Assembly: GCA_031769625.1 (NCBI GenBank)
Contig: JAUIMM010000534.1
Location: 5,544,001 to 5,608,000 of the forward strand
Reading direction: 5' to 3'
Length of the DNA stretch: 64,000 bases
Origin: Taudactylus pleione
Lineage: Eukaryota > Chordata > Amphibia > Anura > Myobatrachidae
A program made the translations under genes and the position numbers. How positions within the stretch are numbered: position 1 is the stretch's first letter; each line of letters starts with the position of its first letter. The notes below the pieces were generated by a model that saw nothing but the letters and a program-made list of their open reading frames with translations, ran no database searches and was not told the DNA's origin. Shown here in pieces: positions 1-12,101 of this stretch.

Positions 1-628
1 GTGTACTTTGGGGGTTAAAGCACCCTTTAACGGTCAAGCCAGATGGCCCTTTACTTATGACACAGGCACACGCTTGGCACTACTTTGTTGATGCACGTGT
101 GGCTACTGTGCACACAATTCACAAACACAGAAAAAATATATATTTTATTTGCCCTTGGGGGAGCACCCCTGATGGACAGAGCACCCCCTGGACAACATTA
201 CAGCACCCCTTTAGGACTGGGACACTGCACAGGACTTTGGAGTGGACACAGCCCCTATGGACAACTGACTGCACAACACAGTCCAGCCAGCCCCTATGGA
301 CTTTGGAGGAGTGGGCACAGCCCCTATGGACAACAGCAGCACAGCGCAGCACAGCACAACACTACACTGCACTACACTACACTACACAGCCCAGCCAGCC
401 CTAACTCCCACCCTCCCTCTTCACTGTCCACAGCTGAGAGAGAAAATGGCACCGACGCGGGTACCTTATATAGGATCCAAAACCCGCGAGACCCGGAAGG
501 CGGGATGATGACGTTTTGCCTCGATTTCAGATCCGAGTCAGGCGGGAATAGTCGAGCCTTACTCGGATCGGCCTCGGATCGTGGGGGTCCGGGGGGGTCG
601 GATTTCAGAAATCCAAACCCGCTGACCC

Positions 629-632
<4 letters not shown>
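1..632 (-). mobile_element. hAT element A, 5' terminal part, continues out of window
   Basis: Read on the minus strand this starts with the terminal motif TTAGGGGT at about 632 and then matches the 5' end of the full element at 54340-61078: a stretch rich in GGATCCGA-like words, a TATATAAG box (minus strand, 464-472), a GCCATTTT motif, then TGTAGTG and CATAGGGGCTG repeats. From about 130 to position 1 it enters the first 160-bp subterminal repeat. The rest, with any transposase, lies left of the window. It ends in a (TA)n tract that separates it from element B. Confidence 0.85.

Positions 633-666
<34 letters not shown>
633..666. repeat. (TA)n microsatellite between two hAT termini
   Basis: About 34 bases of pure TA alternation lie exactly between CACCCCTAA-type ends of two hAT copies in the same orientation. 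The tract is probably the insertion target shared by both elements. Confidence 0.9.
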
Positions 667-670
<4 letters not shown>

Positions 671-941
671 GGGTGTGCACAGGCCACTTTTCGTGTTTTG
701 GTTTTGGATCTGGAACTTTCTTCGTGTTTTGGATCTAGATTGGTTTTGCCGAAACCACCCTTCCGTGTTTTGGATCTATATATTTTTTTTTAAAAAGCAT
801 AAAAACAGCTAATACCACAGAATTTGTGGGTTTTTCTGCTCCTATGCTATTATTAACCTCAATAACCTTAATTCAGTCTATTCTGAACACCTCACAATAG
901 TGTTTTTATATCCAAAAGGTTGCACCGAGGTAGCTGGATGA

Positions 942-2633
942 CTATGCTAAGCGACAAGAGTGGGCGGCACAAACACATGGCCCATCTAGGAGCGACACCA
1001 GCAGGTCTTTGCACCTCTGCAGGCTTGTGTCGGCCGGAAAGAGAGACACCACATAGGCTTTAAACCTAGGATCGAGCACGGTGGCCAAAATGTAGTGGTC
1101 TGATTTTAGCAGATTGACCACCCTGGAATCCTGGCAAAGCGAATGAAGGGCTTCATCCACAAGTCCCACATGCCGAGCGGATTCGCTCCATCTTAGCTCC
1201 TCCTTCACTTTCTCCAGCTGCTTCTGCAAAAGCCTGTTGAGGGGAATGACCTGACTCAAGCTGGCAGTGTCTGAACTGACTTCACGTGTGGCAGGTTCGA
1301 TGGGCTGGAGAACCTTGCACAACACAGAAATCATTCTACACTGCGCTTGAGTCAGGTGCATACCCCTTCCTTTGCCTATGTCATAGGTGGATGTATAGGC
1401 TTGAATGGTCTTTTGCTGCTCCTCCATCCCCTGAAGCATATAGAGGGTTGAGTTCCACCGCGTCACAACCTCTTGCTTCAGGTGATGGTGGGGCAGGTTC
1501 AAGAGTGTTTGCTGGCGCTTCAGTCTTCGGCATGCAGTCGCTGAATGGCGAAAGTGGCCAGAAATTTTTCGGGCCACCCAAAGCATCTCCTGCACGCCCC
1601 TGCTGCTTTTCAGAAAATTCTGCACCACCAAGTTTATTATGTGAGCAAAACATGGGACGTGCTGGAATTTGCCCAGATGTAATGCCCGCACAATATTGGT
1701 GGCATTGTCAGATATCACAAATCCCCAGGAGAGCCTAAGTGGGGTAAGCCACTGGGCGATGATTTCCCTCAGTTTCTCTAAGAGGTTGTCGGCGGTGTGC
1801 CTCTTACTGAAACTGGTGATACACAGCGTAGCCTGCCTTGGAACAAGCTGGAGTTTCTGAGATGCTGCTACTGGTGACGCTGCTGTTGTTGCTGCGTAAG
1901 GTGATACATCTACCCAGTGGGCTGTCACAGTCATATAGTCCTTAGTCTGCCCTGTTCCACTTGTCCACATGTCCGTGGTTAAGTGGACATTGGGTACAAC
2001 CGCATTTTTCAGGACACTGAGGACACTTTTTCCGACGTTTCTGTACAGTCTTGGTATCGCCTGCCTAGTGAAGTGGAATCTAGACGGGATTTGGAACTGG
2101 GGACACACTACCTCCATCAATTGTCTGAATCCCACTGCACTAATGGTGGATACAGGATGCACGTCTAACACCAACATAGCAGTCAAGGCCTCAGTTATAC
2201 GTTTTGCTTCAGGATGACTGCTGTCGTACTTCATCCTCCTCGCTAAGGACTGTTGGAGGGTCAGTTGTAGGAAAAGTAGTGGTGTTCCTACTTCCTCTCT
2301 GGGATGATGAATGACTCCCAGCAGCAACAGCAGCAGCGGCAGCAGTAGGCGTAGCAATGCAGAATCCTCCAGAGGAATCCTGGATAGGAGAGTCAGTCAT
2401 GCCAGTGACATGGCCTGCAGGACTACTTCCGATCCTGACTAAGGAGGAAATTGACAAGGAGGGAGTTGACGGTGTGGTTTACAGGCGCTTGGATATAACA
2501 GGACAAAGGGATTTAGGTGTCCCTGGACTGCTTGCGGTCTTAGCCAAAGTTTCTGAACTTGCCAGTAACTTTTTATGAACGCGCTGCAGGTGACGTATAA
2601 GGGAGGATGTTCCTAGGTGGTTAACGTCCCTAC
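942..2633 (-). pseudogene. hAT (BED-finger) transposase B, catalytic part, truncated
   Basis: The minus-strand open frame 942-2357, plus a frame-shifted extension to about 2633, matches the middle of the transposase at 57337-60450. Visible blocks are LTTDMWTSGTGQTKDY (first catalytic Asp region), WGFVISDNATN (second Asp region), HVPCFAHIINLVVQ (the C/H motif of hAT enzymes), VVTRWNSTLYML and ILATVLDPRFKAYV. The C-terminal dimerisation block (SERVFSAAG type) is absent because of the 866-bp deletion, and the last residues of the frame come from 3' UTR sequence. The N-terminal side is cut by the LTR at 2634. It is a dead copy; a hAT transposase would cut and paste its own element in the nucleus. 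Confidence 0.88.
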
Positions 2634-4217
2634 CCTTTAACGATACTGAATTAGAACCTCTATATACCCCTGCCTATACCTTCTAATATCCTACCTACAA
2701 ACCTCTAAGGATGATGCTATTTTGCATACGCAGTTACACAGTAAATAAAGACTTCAGACCTAGAATCTGTGGTTCCAAAGCACAAAGTATTATTCAAGTA
2801 AAAGTACAGCAGTTACATGCTATGATCCTCATATAATCTAAGCGCAAAGAGATTATACAGACCCAAGTACAATTATACATACGCAGCGCTCTCTGGTCCA
2901 GATGTTAGGCATCAGCAAGAAACCCCTCGTCAGTCAGCATTCAACAAGAAGACTAAGACCCAGTGTTGGAGCACACATATTTATACCCCCCTGAAATAGA
3001 CAACACAATAGAGAAGTTTGTTGCTGATGCCATTGGTCCTCAAGGGGGATGCATCTGTTACAGAGAATTTAACAGGCTGATTCAAATAGACACAACCCAG
3101 CCTCCAACAACTGAGGGTCTCTGGTTTCCCGCCCCATGCAACATCCTAACAGTTGTTCATATAATATACATTTTGTTGCTTGAAGTCTCTGCGGTCCATA
3201 AGTTGAGAATGCATGATGTGATCTCCACACCGATAATACCGGAATTCTGTTGAAAGAGTACGCATCAGAACAATACCAAACACGGCTTACTTATCATGTA
3301 TAAAACCTTAATTAGCAAATAGTCTTTATTTCACAGCATTTATACTAACTGAACAAACTTAAATCTTATACCTTAAAGCTTATTAAACCTTTTATGTGAA
3401 TATGTAATGTGTAAGTATGCGGGGTGTGATGTAAAGATGCTAGTTAACATGGGGCAGATGCGTGCGCATGAAGCTAGCAAACAGCGTTTTCATACAGGAT
3501 CTTATGCATTCGCTAATATGCGATTAGTTACCAGCGCAATTGTGCGTATTAATGTGTGTATGAGAAATGGTGCACGTAAATCTCACTTAAACTAAGTGAA
3601 CACCAAAGCAGTGTGGAATGCTGAGCCTTATAGTTCCACATGCCCCCCTCTCTCAGCAGCCCCCACCCTTCCTAGGCTCAAAAGTAAAGTCCTTTGTTCT
3701 CCCAGGCTCTTGTGTAAATGCAAATTAGCACAGCTGCAAGACCCAAACCTAAGATAACACTCTTGGCTTTGAAGGTATTTTATTGCAGGAAGCCTGCTAA
3801 TGTAAGGTGTGTATTCGAGCAGGGCCACCTGGAGTGAGAGCAGACGTTATATCCAGGAAGCTTGTCTACACAGGCTAGTTGTCACGTGGCCATTTGCTCT
3901 GTTTAGCTAATGCAATCCAATTTTGAAAATATATCCTTTAGGGGAATTATAATAATATACACTTTATCCAGAGCACCCAAACTACGTAAACTCATGAAAT
4001 GGGCTTTTGGTGAATCGCCGTAACTTATGGCGATGGTCACAGATGCAATCGCATGATGCTAATAGTAATATCGCCACATGTACTAAAGTGTGAGTTTATC
4101 TAAAATGGCGCTTAGGTGGCCATTCGCAAAATGGTGTCTTGCGGCCAGTCGCAAGATGGTGTCACTGCGATTCAATTTTAAACTGATCTTGTCTCAGCCA
4201 ATAATCCAGCTTCGACG
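2634..4217 (-). repeat. Solo-LTR-like insertion (1.58 kb) inside the BED finger of B
   Basis: This foreign block interrupts the transposase between the second zinc-binding Cys and the His pair of the BED finger. CCCTAC lies on both sides (2628-2633 and 4218-4223) and may be the target duplication. Read on the minus strand it starts near TGTCGAAGCTGG, has a TATAAA box at about 2978-2985 and an AATAAT/CTTTATTT region typical of a polyadenylation zone. Related copies lie at 8771-10354, 37367-41150 (split) and 46863-47860. No gag or pol frame is visible, so a solo LTR is the best reading. The expected CA end was not clear. Confidence 0.65.
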
Positions 4218-5029
4218 CCCTACTTATTTCACCTTTACATATGGTACATATGGCAAGACAGTTGTTGTCCGGATTTAGATAGAAATATTGCCAGACCAAA
4301 GAGGTGGAATGTTTGGTCTTCTGCCCAGGCATGACCGTGATGGGCTTTTTCATCCGCGGACAACAACTGTCTCCCCCAGAGTCTGATTTAAACAAACCAC
4401 ATCACCATCAGAATCCTCCTCGCCAACCTCCTCCTCAGCACAGCTACACCAGTAATCTCATCCTGTTGTACTGCAACAGTGACATCTTCAATTTGCATAT
4501 CAGCAAGTGGACTGCAGAGGGCATGCAAATGGTGGAAAGAGCCACCTCTTCCCATCCAGTGCTGGGAAGGTCAGGCATCGCAACCTCCACCACACTTGGA
4601 CTCTCCTTGGGGATTTGTGATATCTTCTTAGAACGCACAGTTCTTCGCTGTGCTTTTGCCAGCTTAACTCATTTGATTTTTTAGCGGGATGAGGGCTTCC
4701 ATCGTCATGTGAAGCTGAACCACTAGTCATGAACATAGGGATAGATCTTAGCCATTCCTTGCCACTCCGTGTCGTAAATGACATACTGGCAAGTTTACGT
4801 TTCTCCTCAGATGATTTCAATGTTTTTTTTTTAAGGTCATTTTCCTGAACTTTGTCATTTGGGATTGTATATGCCCTCTACTATGACATTGGGCATCGGC
4901 CTTGGCAGACAACGTTGATGGCATGTTATCGTCTATGTCATGACTAGTGGCAGCAGCTTCAGCACTAGGAGGAAGTGGTTCTTGATCTTTCCCTATTTTA
5001 TTTTTATCGGAGAAAGTTTGGTCCTCCAT
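4218..5029 (-). pseudogene. hAT transposase B, N-terminal part
   Basis: On the minus strand the start MEDQTFSDKNK at 5029 opens the same N-terminal region as at 57337, followed by an acidic and Ser-rich stretch, LPSTGWEEVALSTIC, MKKPITVMPGQKTKHSTSLVW and the first half of the BED finger (ICTICKGEIS). The frame is broken several times, for example where one A-run after KMTLKKK changes frame. It is separated from the catalytic part by the LTR insertion. Confidence 0.85.
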
Positions 5030-5034
5030 TTAAA

Positions 5035-5760
5035 TTATATTGATATATACGTGCAGCTAAGGCGCACACAAACACAGAAAATAATTTTTTATTATTCTTG
5101 GAGACTAGTGCACTTTGTGGGTTACACCACCCTTTAAGAAATGAGCCAGCTGGCTCTTTACTTATGGGACACAGGCGTACACTTGGCGCTGCTCCTTTGT
5201 TGATGCACGTGCAGCTACAGTGCACACAATTCACAAAGACAGAAAAAAAAAAGGAATTTTTTATTTTTTGTGGAGCGCACTTTGAGGGTTACACCACCCT
5301 TTAACAGACAGATGCACGCTTGGTGCTGCTGCTTTGAGGATGCACGTACAGTGCAGACAATTCACAAACACAGACAAAATAAAATTTTTGGAGTGCACTT
5401 TGGGGGCTACAGCACCCTTAACGAATGAGCCAACCGGCCCTTTACTTATGACACAGGCGCACGCTTGGCGCTACTTTGTTTATAACCGTGCGGCCATAGT
5501 GCACACAATTCACAAACACAGAAAAAAAATATATATTATTTGGAGTGCGCTTTGCGGGTTACAGCACCATTTAACGGATGAGCCAGCCAGCCCTTTACTT
5601 ATGACACAGGCGCACGCTTGGTGCTACTTTGTTGATGCACGTGCGGCTACTGCGCACACAATGCACAAACACAGAAAAAATATATTTTTTTTGCACTTGG
5701 GGGGAGCACCCCTGATGGACAGAGCACCCCTGGACAACACTACAGCACCCCTTTAGGACT
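5035..5760 (-). repeat. hAT subterminal repeats of B (about 4-5 units)
   Basis: Degenerate units of about 150-160 bp contain the core TGATGCACGTGCGGCTACTG, an A-run, and GGGTTACAGCACCCTTTAA. They are the same as the 160-bp units at 54885-57230 of the full element. Frames such as those with the words THNSQTQKK are by-products of the repeat and not genes. Confidence 0.85.
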
Positions 5761-5857
5761 CGGACACTGCACAGGACTTTGGAGTGGACATAACCCCTAT
5801 GGACAACAGCAGCACAGCACAACACAGCCAGCCTCTATGGACTTTGGAGGAGTGGAC

Positions 5858-6117
5858 ACAGGGCCTGATTCAGAGCCGGACGCTCTGACCAGAGCACTCG
5901 CTCTGAATCAGGGTCCTCCTACCTCTTATTGGAGCGGCCTCCGGGCCGCTCGTATAGCTGTGGGTGACCACCCACAGCTATAGCGAGCGGCCATGATGAT
6001 GGTCGCGATGGTCTTGACCATCGGGCTTGCGACGAGACCCTGTGGTAGGGTCTCGCTGCCGCAAGCCCTGGAGTGATTTTGGCTCTATCAGAGCCAAAAT
6101 CACTCCCACTGACATAA
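5858..6117. mobile_element. Truncated Harbinger-like MITE (left part)
   Basis: It begins GGGCCTGATTCAGAGCCGGA and contains short hairpins (GTATAGCTGTGGGTGACC with its complement, and GATGGTCGCGATGGTC). It matches the left part of the complete element at 31790-32287, which has the same order of hairpins. The right terminus is missing and the sequence joins hAT 3' UTR directly at the duplication junction. Confidence 0.75.
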
Positions 6118-6531
6118 CTATTATTAACCTCAATAACCTTAATTCAGTCTATTCTGAACACCTCACAATAGTGTTTTTATATCCAAAAGGTTGCATCGAG
6201 GTAGCTGGATGACTATGCTAAGCGACAAGAGTGGGCGGCACAAACACATGGCCCATCTAGGAGTGACACTGCAGTGGCAGACAGGATGGCAGTTTGAAAA
6301 ACTAGGCCCCAAACAGTACATAATGCAAAGAAAAAAAAAGAGGTGTAAGATGGAATTGTCCTTGGGCCCTCCCACCCACCCTTATGTTGTATAAACAGGA
6401 CATGCACACTTTACCAAACCAATCATTTCAGCGCCAGGGTCTGCCACACAACTGTGGCTGAAATGATTGGTTCGTTTGGGCCCCCACAAAACAAGCTGGC
6501 AATTAATCTGTCCCTGCACAAACTGGCACTA

Positions 6532-8770
6532 CGGAGGCAAGATGTCGTCTGCATCCTCCTCATCCACCGCTTCCTCACCCTCTTCAGTGTTGTGTACATC
6601 CTCATCCTCACAGAGTATTAATTCGTCCCTGCTGGAATCCACCACCACAGGTCCCTCTGTACGTTCTGGAGGCTGGTCTCCCTGGAAGAGTTGATAATTA
6701 ATTTTTATGAACATCTTCTCCACATTTTGTGGAAGCAACCTCCTACGCCTTTCGCTGACAAGGTCCCGGCTGCACTAAACACTCTTTCGGAGTACACACT
6801 GGAGGGGGGGCAACTCAGGTAAAATAGAGCCAGTTTGTACAGGGGCCTCCAAATTGCCTCTGTCTGACATCCCTACTTGGATGCTGTCACCAATGTAATC
6901 CTCCACCATTCTGTCAATGGTGACAGTATCATCTGCAGTGACAGTAGACATGTCAGAAATTGTTGCCAGGTCCTTCAGTCTGGACCAGATGTAGAAACTT
7001 GGTCCTGTCTGCCCTGCATCACTGCCAGTGGGTTGCTTAGGATACATACGTTTTTTCCTGGCAGCCCCAGTTGCGGGAGAAAGAGGAAGGAGCTGTTGAC
7101 GTGTCACGTTCCGCTTCAGCTGACAGTGTTTTCACCAGCAGGTCTTTGCACCTCTGCAGGCTTGTGTCGGCCGGAAAGAGAGACACCACATAGGCTTTAA
7201 ACCTAGGATCGAGCACGGTGGCCAAAATGTAGTGGTCTGATTTCAACAGATTGACCACCCTGGAATCCTGGCAAAGCGAATGAAGGGCTTCATCCACAAG
7301 TCCCACATGCCGAGCGGAATTGCTCCATCTTAGCTCCTCCTTCACTTTTTCCAGCTGCTTCTGCAAAAGCCTGTTGAGGGGAATGACCTGACTCAAGCTG
7401 GCAGTGTCTGAACTGACTTCACGTGTGGCAGGTTCGATGGGCTGGAGAACCTTGCACAACACGGAAATCATTCTCCACTGCGCTTGAGTCAGGTGCATAC
7501 CCCCTCCTTTGCCTATGTCATAGGTGGATGTATAGGCTTGAATGGTCTTTTGCTGCTCCTCCATCACCTGAAGCATATAGAGGGTTGAGTTCCACCGCGT
7601 CACAACCTCTTGCTTCAGGTGATGGTGGGGCAGGTTCAAGAGTGTTTGCTGGCGCTTCAGTCTTCGGCACGCAGTCGCTGAATGGCGAAAGTGGGCAGAA
7701 ATTTTTCGGGCCACCCAAAGCATCTCCTGCACGCCCCTGCCGCTTTTCAAAAAATTCTGCACCACCAAGTTTATTATGTGAGCAAAACATGGGACGTGCT
7801 GGAATTTGCCCAGATGTAATGCCCGCACAATATTGGTGGCGTTGTCAGATATCACAAATCCCCAGGAGAGCCTAAGTGGGGTAAGCCACTGGGCGATGAT
7901 TTCCCCCAGTTTCTCTAAGAGGTTGTCGGCGGTGTGCCTCTTACTGAAACTGGTGATACACAGCGTAGCCTGCCTTGGAACGAGCTGGAGTTTCTGAGAT
8001 GCTGCTACTGGTGACGCTGCTGTTGTTGCTGCGTAAGGTGATACATCTACCCAGTGGGCTGTCACAGTCATATAGTCTTTAGTCTGCCCTGTTCCACTTG
8101 TCCACATGTCCGTGGTTAAGTGGACATTGGGTACAACCGCATTTTTCAGGACACTGAGGACACTTTTTCTGACGTTTCTGTACAGTCTTGGTATCGCCTG
8201 CCTAGTGAAGTGGAATCTAGACGGGATTTGGAACCGGGGACACACTACCTCCATCAATTGTCTAAATCCCACTGCACTAATGGTGGATACCGGATGCATG
8301 TCTAACACCAACATAGCAGTCAAGGCCTCAGTTATACGTTTTGCTTAAGGATGACTGCTGTCGTACTTCATCCTCCTCGCTAAGGACTGTTGGAGGGTCA
8401 GTTGTAGGAAAAGTAGTGGTGTTCCTACTTCCTCTCTGGGATGATGAATGACTCCCAGCAGCAACAGCAGCAGCGGCAGCAGTAGGCGTAGCAATGCAGA
8501 ATCCTCCAGAGGAATCCTGGATAGGAGAGTCAGTCATGCCAGTGACATGGTCTGCAGGACTACTTCCGATCCTGACTAAGGAGGAAATTGACAAGGAGGG
8601 AGTTGACGGTGTGGTTTACAGGCGCTTGGATATAACAGGACAAATGGATTTAGGTGTCCCTGGACTGCTTGCGGTCTTAGCCAAAGTTTCTGAACTTGCC
8701 AGTAACTTTTTATGAACGCGCTGCAGGTGACGTATAAGGGAGGATGTTCCTAGGTGGTTAACGTCCCTAC
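6532..8770 (-). pseudogene. hAT transposase C, catalytic and C-terminal part
   Basis: The minus-strand frame 7037-8323 carries the DMWTSGTGQ, ISDNATN, CFAHIINLVVQ and LDPRFKAYV blocks. Downstream, in other frames, lie the segments with TISDMSTVTADDTVTIDRM and the acidic tail LILCEDEDVHNTEEGEE ending near 6532. A frameshift after FSRN (near 7070) separates the pieces, and the SERVFSAAG block near 6730-6790 is disturbed. The linker that precedes the frame (8328-8594) is Ser/Thr/Ala-rich, as in the full element. It is a dead copy. Confidence 0.87.
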
Positions 8771-10354
8771 CCTTTAACGATACTGAATTAGAACCTCTAT
8801 ATACCCCTGCCTATACCTTCTAATATCCTACCTACAAACCTCTAAGGATGATGCTATTTTGCATACGCAGTTACACAGTAAATAAAGACTTCAGACCTAG
8901 AATCTGTGGTTCCAAAGCACAAAGTATTATTCAAGTAAAAGTACAGCAGTTACATGCTATGATCCTCATATAATCTAAGCGCAAAGAGATTATACAGACC
9001 CAAGTACAATTATACATACGCAGCGCTCTCTGGTCCAGATGTTAGGCATCAGCAAGAAACCCCTCGTCAGTCAGCATTCAACAAGAAGACTAAGACCCAG
9101 TGTTGGAGCACACATATTTATACCCCCCTGAAATAGACAACACAATAGAGAAGTTTGTTGCTGATGCCATTGGTCCTCAAGGGGGATGCATCTGTTACAG
9201 AGAATTTAACAGGCTGATTCAAATAGACACAACCCAGCCTCCAACAACTGAGGGTCTCTGGTTTCCCGCCCCATGCAACATCCTAACAGTTGTTCATATA
9301 ATATACATTTTGTTGCTTGAAGTCTCTGCGGTCCATAAGTTGAGAATGCATGATGTGATCTCCACACCGATAATACCGGAATTCTGTTGAAAGAGTACGC
9401 ATCAGTACAATACCAAACACGGCTTACTTATCATGTATAAAACCTTAATTAGCAAATAGTCTTTATTTCACAGCATTTATACTAACTGAACAAACTTAAA
9501 TCTTATACCTTAAAGCTTATTAAACCTTTTATGTGAATATGTAATGTGTAAGTATGCGGGGTGTGATGTAAAGATGCTAGTTAACATGGGGCAGATGCGT
9601 GCGCATGAAGCTAACAAACAGCGTTTTCATACAGGATCTTATGCATTCGCTAATATGCGATTAGTTACCAGCGCAATTGTGCGTATTAATGTGTGTATGA
9701 GAAATGGTGCACGTAAATCTCACTTAAACTAAGTGAACACCAAAGCAGTGTGGAATGCTGAGCCTTATAGTTCCACATGCCCCCCTCTCTCAGCAGCCCC
9801 CACCCTTCCTAGGCTCAAAAGTAAAGTCCTTTGTTCTCCCAGGCTCTTGTGTAAATGCAAATTAGCACAGCTGCAAGACCCAAACCTAAAATAACACTCT
9901 TGGCTTTGAAGGTATTTTATTGCAGGAAGCCTGCTAATGTAAGGTGTGTATTCGAGCAGGGCCACCTGGAGTGAGAGCAGACGTTATATCCAGGAAGCTT
10001 GTCTACACAGGCTAGTTGTCACGTGGCCATTTGCTCTGTTTAGCTAATGCAATCCAATTTTGAAAATATATCCTTTAGGGGAATTATAATAATATACACT
10101 TTATCCAGAGCACCCAAACTACGTAAACTCATGAAATGGGCTTTTGGTGAATCGCCGTAACTTATGGCGATGGTCACAGATGCAATCGCATGATGCTAAT
10201 AGTAATATCGCCACATGTACTAAAGTGTGAGTTTATCTAAAATGGCGCTTAGGTGGCCATTCGCAAAATGGTGTCTTGCGGCCAGTCGCAAGATGGTGTC
10301 GCTGCGATTCAATTTTAAACTGATCTTGTCTCAGCCAATAATCCAGCTTCGACA
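8771..10354 (-). repeat. Solo-LTR-like insertion, duplicate of 2634-4217
   Basis: Almost identical to the insertion in B at a constant offset of 6137, with the same CCCTAC flanks (8765-8770 and 10355-10360). At this copy the end reads GCTTCGACA, which in the minus orientation gives a TGTCGAAGC start, typical of LTRs that begin with TG. It was duplicated together with its host element. Confidence 0.65.
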
Positions 10355-11165
10355 CCCTACTTATTTCACCTTTACATATGGTACATATGGCAAGACAGTT
10401 GTTGTCCGTATTTAGATAGAAATATTGCCAGACCAAAGAGGTGGAATGTTTGGTCTTCTGCCCAGGCATGACCGTGATGGGCTTTTTCATCCATGGACAA
10501 CAACTGTCTCCCCCAGAGTCTGATTTAAACAAACCACATCACCATCAGAATCCTCCTCGCCAACCTCCTCCTCAGCACAGCTACACCAGTAATCTCATCC
10601 TGTTGTACTGCAACAGTGACATCTTCAATTTGCATATCAGCAAGTGGACTGCAGAGGGCGTGCAAATGGTGGAAAGAGCCACCTCTTCCCATCCAGTGCT
10701 GGGAAGGTCAGGCATCGCAACCTCCACCACACTTGGACTCTCCTTGGGGATTTGTGATATCTTCTTAGAACGCACAGTTCTTCGCTGTGCTTTTGCCAGC
10801 TTAACTCATTTGATTTTTTAGCGGGATGAGGGCTTCCATCGTCATGTGAAGCTGAACCACTAGTCATGAACATAGGGATAGATCTTAGCCATTCCTTGCC
10901 ACTCCGTGTCGTAAATGACATACTGGCAAGTTTAAGTTTCTCCTCAGATGATTTCAATGGTTTTTTTTAAGGTCATTTTCCTGAACTTTGTCATTTGGGA
11001 TTGTATGTGCCCTCTACTATGACTTTGGGCATCGGCCTTGGCAGACGACGTTGATGGCATGTTATCGTCTATGTCATGACTAGTGGCAGCAGCTTCAGCA
11101 CTAGGAGGAAGTGGTTCTTGATCTTTCCCCATTTTATTTTTATCGGAGAAAGTTTGGTCCTCCAT
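10355..11165 (-). pseudogene. hAT transposase C, N-terminal part
   Basis: Same content as 4218-5029: MEDQTFSDKNKMGKDQ start at about 11156-11165, the LPSTGWEEVALSTIC block and half a BED finger (ICTICKGEIS). It has frameshifts, with the first segment running into KKTIEII. Separated from its catalytic part by the LTR. Confidence 0.85.
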
Positions 11166-11169
11166 TTAT

Positions 11170-11745
11170 ATTATATTGATATATACGTGCAGCTAAGGCG
11201 CACACAAACACAGAAAATAATTTTTTATTATTGTTGGAGACTAGTGCACTTTGTGGGTTACACCACCCTTTAAGAAATGAGCCAGCTGGCTCTTTACTTA
11301 TGGGACACAGGCGTACACTTGGCGCTGCTCCTTTGTTGATGCACGTGCAGCTACAGTGCACACAATTCACAAAGACAGAAAAAAAAAAAGAATTTTTTAT
11401 TTTTTGTGGAGCGCACTTTGAGGGTTACACCACCCTTTAACAGACAGATGCACGCTTGGTGCTGCTGCTTTGAGGATGCACGTACAGTGCAGACAATTCA
11501 CAAACACAGACAAAAAAAAAATTTTTGGAGTGCACTTTGGGGGCTACAGCACCCTTAACGAACGAGCCAACCGGCCCTTTACTTATGACACAGGCGCACG
11601 CTTGGCGCTACTTTGTTGATGCACGTGCGGCTACTGCGCACACAATGCACAAACACAGAAAAAATATATTTTTTTTGCACTTGGGGGGAGCACCCCTGAT
11701 GGACAGAGCACCCCTGGACAACACTACAGCACCCCTTTAGGACTC
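11170..11745 (-). repeat. hAT subterminal repeats of C (about 3-4 units)
   Basis: Same 150-160-bp units as in B, one unit fewer, which accounts for the 153-bp length difference between the duplicated blocks. Confidence 0.85.
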
Positions 11746-11841
11746 GGACACTGCACAGGACTTTGGAGTGGACATAACCTCTATGGACAACAGCAGCACA
11801 GCACAACACAGCCAGCCTCTATGGACTTTGGAGGAGTGGAC

Positions 11842-12101
11842 ACAGGGCCTGATTCAGAGCCGGACGCTCTGACCAGAGCGCTCGCTCTGAATCAGGGTCC
11901 TCCTACCTCTTATTGGAGTGGCCTCCTGGCCGATCGTATAGCTGTGGGTGACCACCCACAGCTATAGCGAGCGGCCATGATGATGGTCGCGATGGTCTTG
12001 ACCATCGGGCTTGCGACGAGACCCTGCGGTAGGGTCTCGCTGCCGCAAGCCCTGGAGTGATTTTGGCTCTATCAGAGCCAAAATCACTCCCACTGACATA
12101 A
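11842..12101. mobile_element. Truncated Harbinger-like MITE (duplicate)
   Basis: Copy of 5858-6117 with a few substitutions, again ending at the 21-bp hAT 3' UTR segment (12102-12122). Confidence 0.75.

Larger units (their letters stand above)
667..5857 (-). mobile_element. hAT element B, damaged copy (part of tandem duplication)
   Basis: The 3' terminus TAGGGGTGTGCAC lies at about 667. Reading leftward on the minus strand, the element then has the family's 3' UTR, transposase remnants, an LTR insertion in the BED finger, and 5' subterminal repeats. The 5' terminal inverted repeat is missing: the sequence runs straight into a truncated Harbinger-like MITE at 5858. Compared with element C, copy B lacks about 866 bp around position 995, which removes the C-terminal third of the transposase. 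Confidence 0.85.
6118..11841 (-). mobile_element. hAT element C, second unit of the duplication
   Basis: Near-identical to element B but keeps the 3' coding end that B has lost. It also carries the LTR insertion (8771-10354) and 5' subterminal repeats. It lacks both hAT termini, because the duplication breakpoints lie in the 3' UTR and in the adjoining MITE. Confidence 0.88.

Noticed and set aside
1286..1738. 150-codon plus-strand frame (also at 7423 and, on the minus strand, at 59075-59527)
   Set aside because: Antisense shadow of the hAT transposase; repeated with each copy of the transposase.
2963..3253. 96-codon frame in the LTR, repeated at 9100
   Set aside because: Lies in the LTR's regulatory region and is not kept open in the other two LTR copies.
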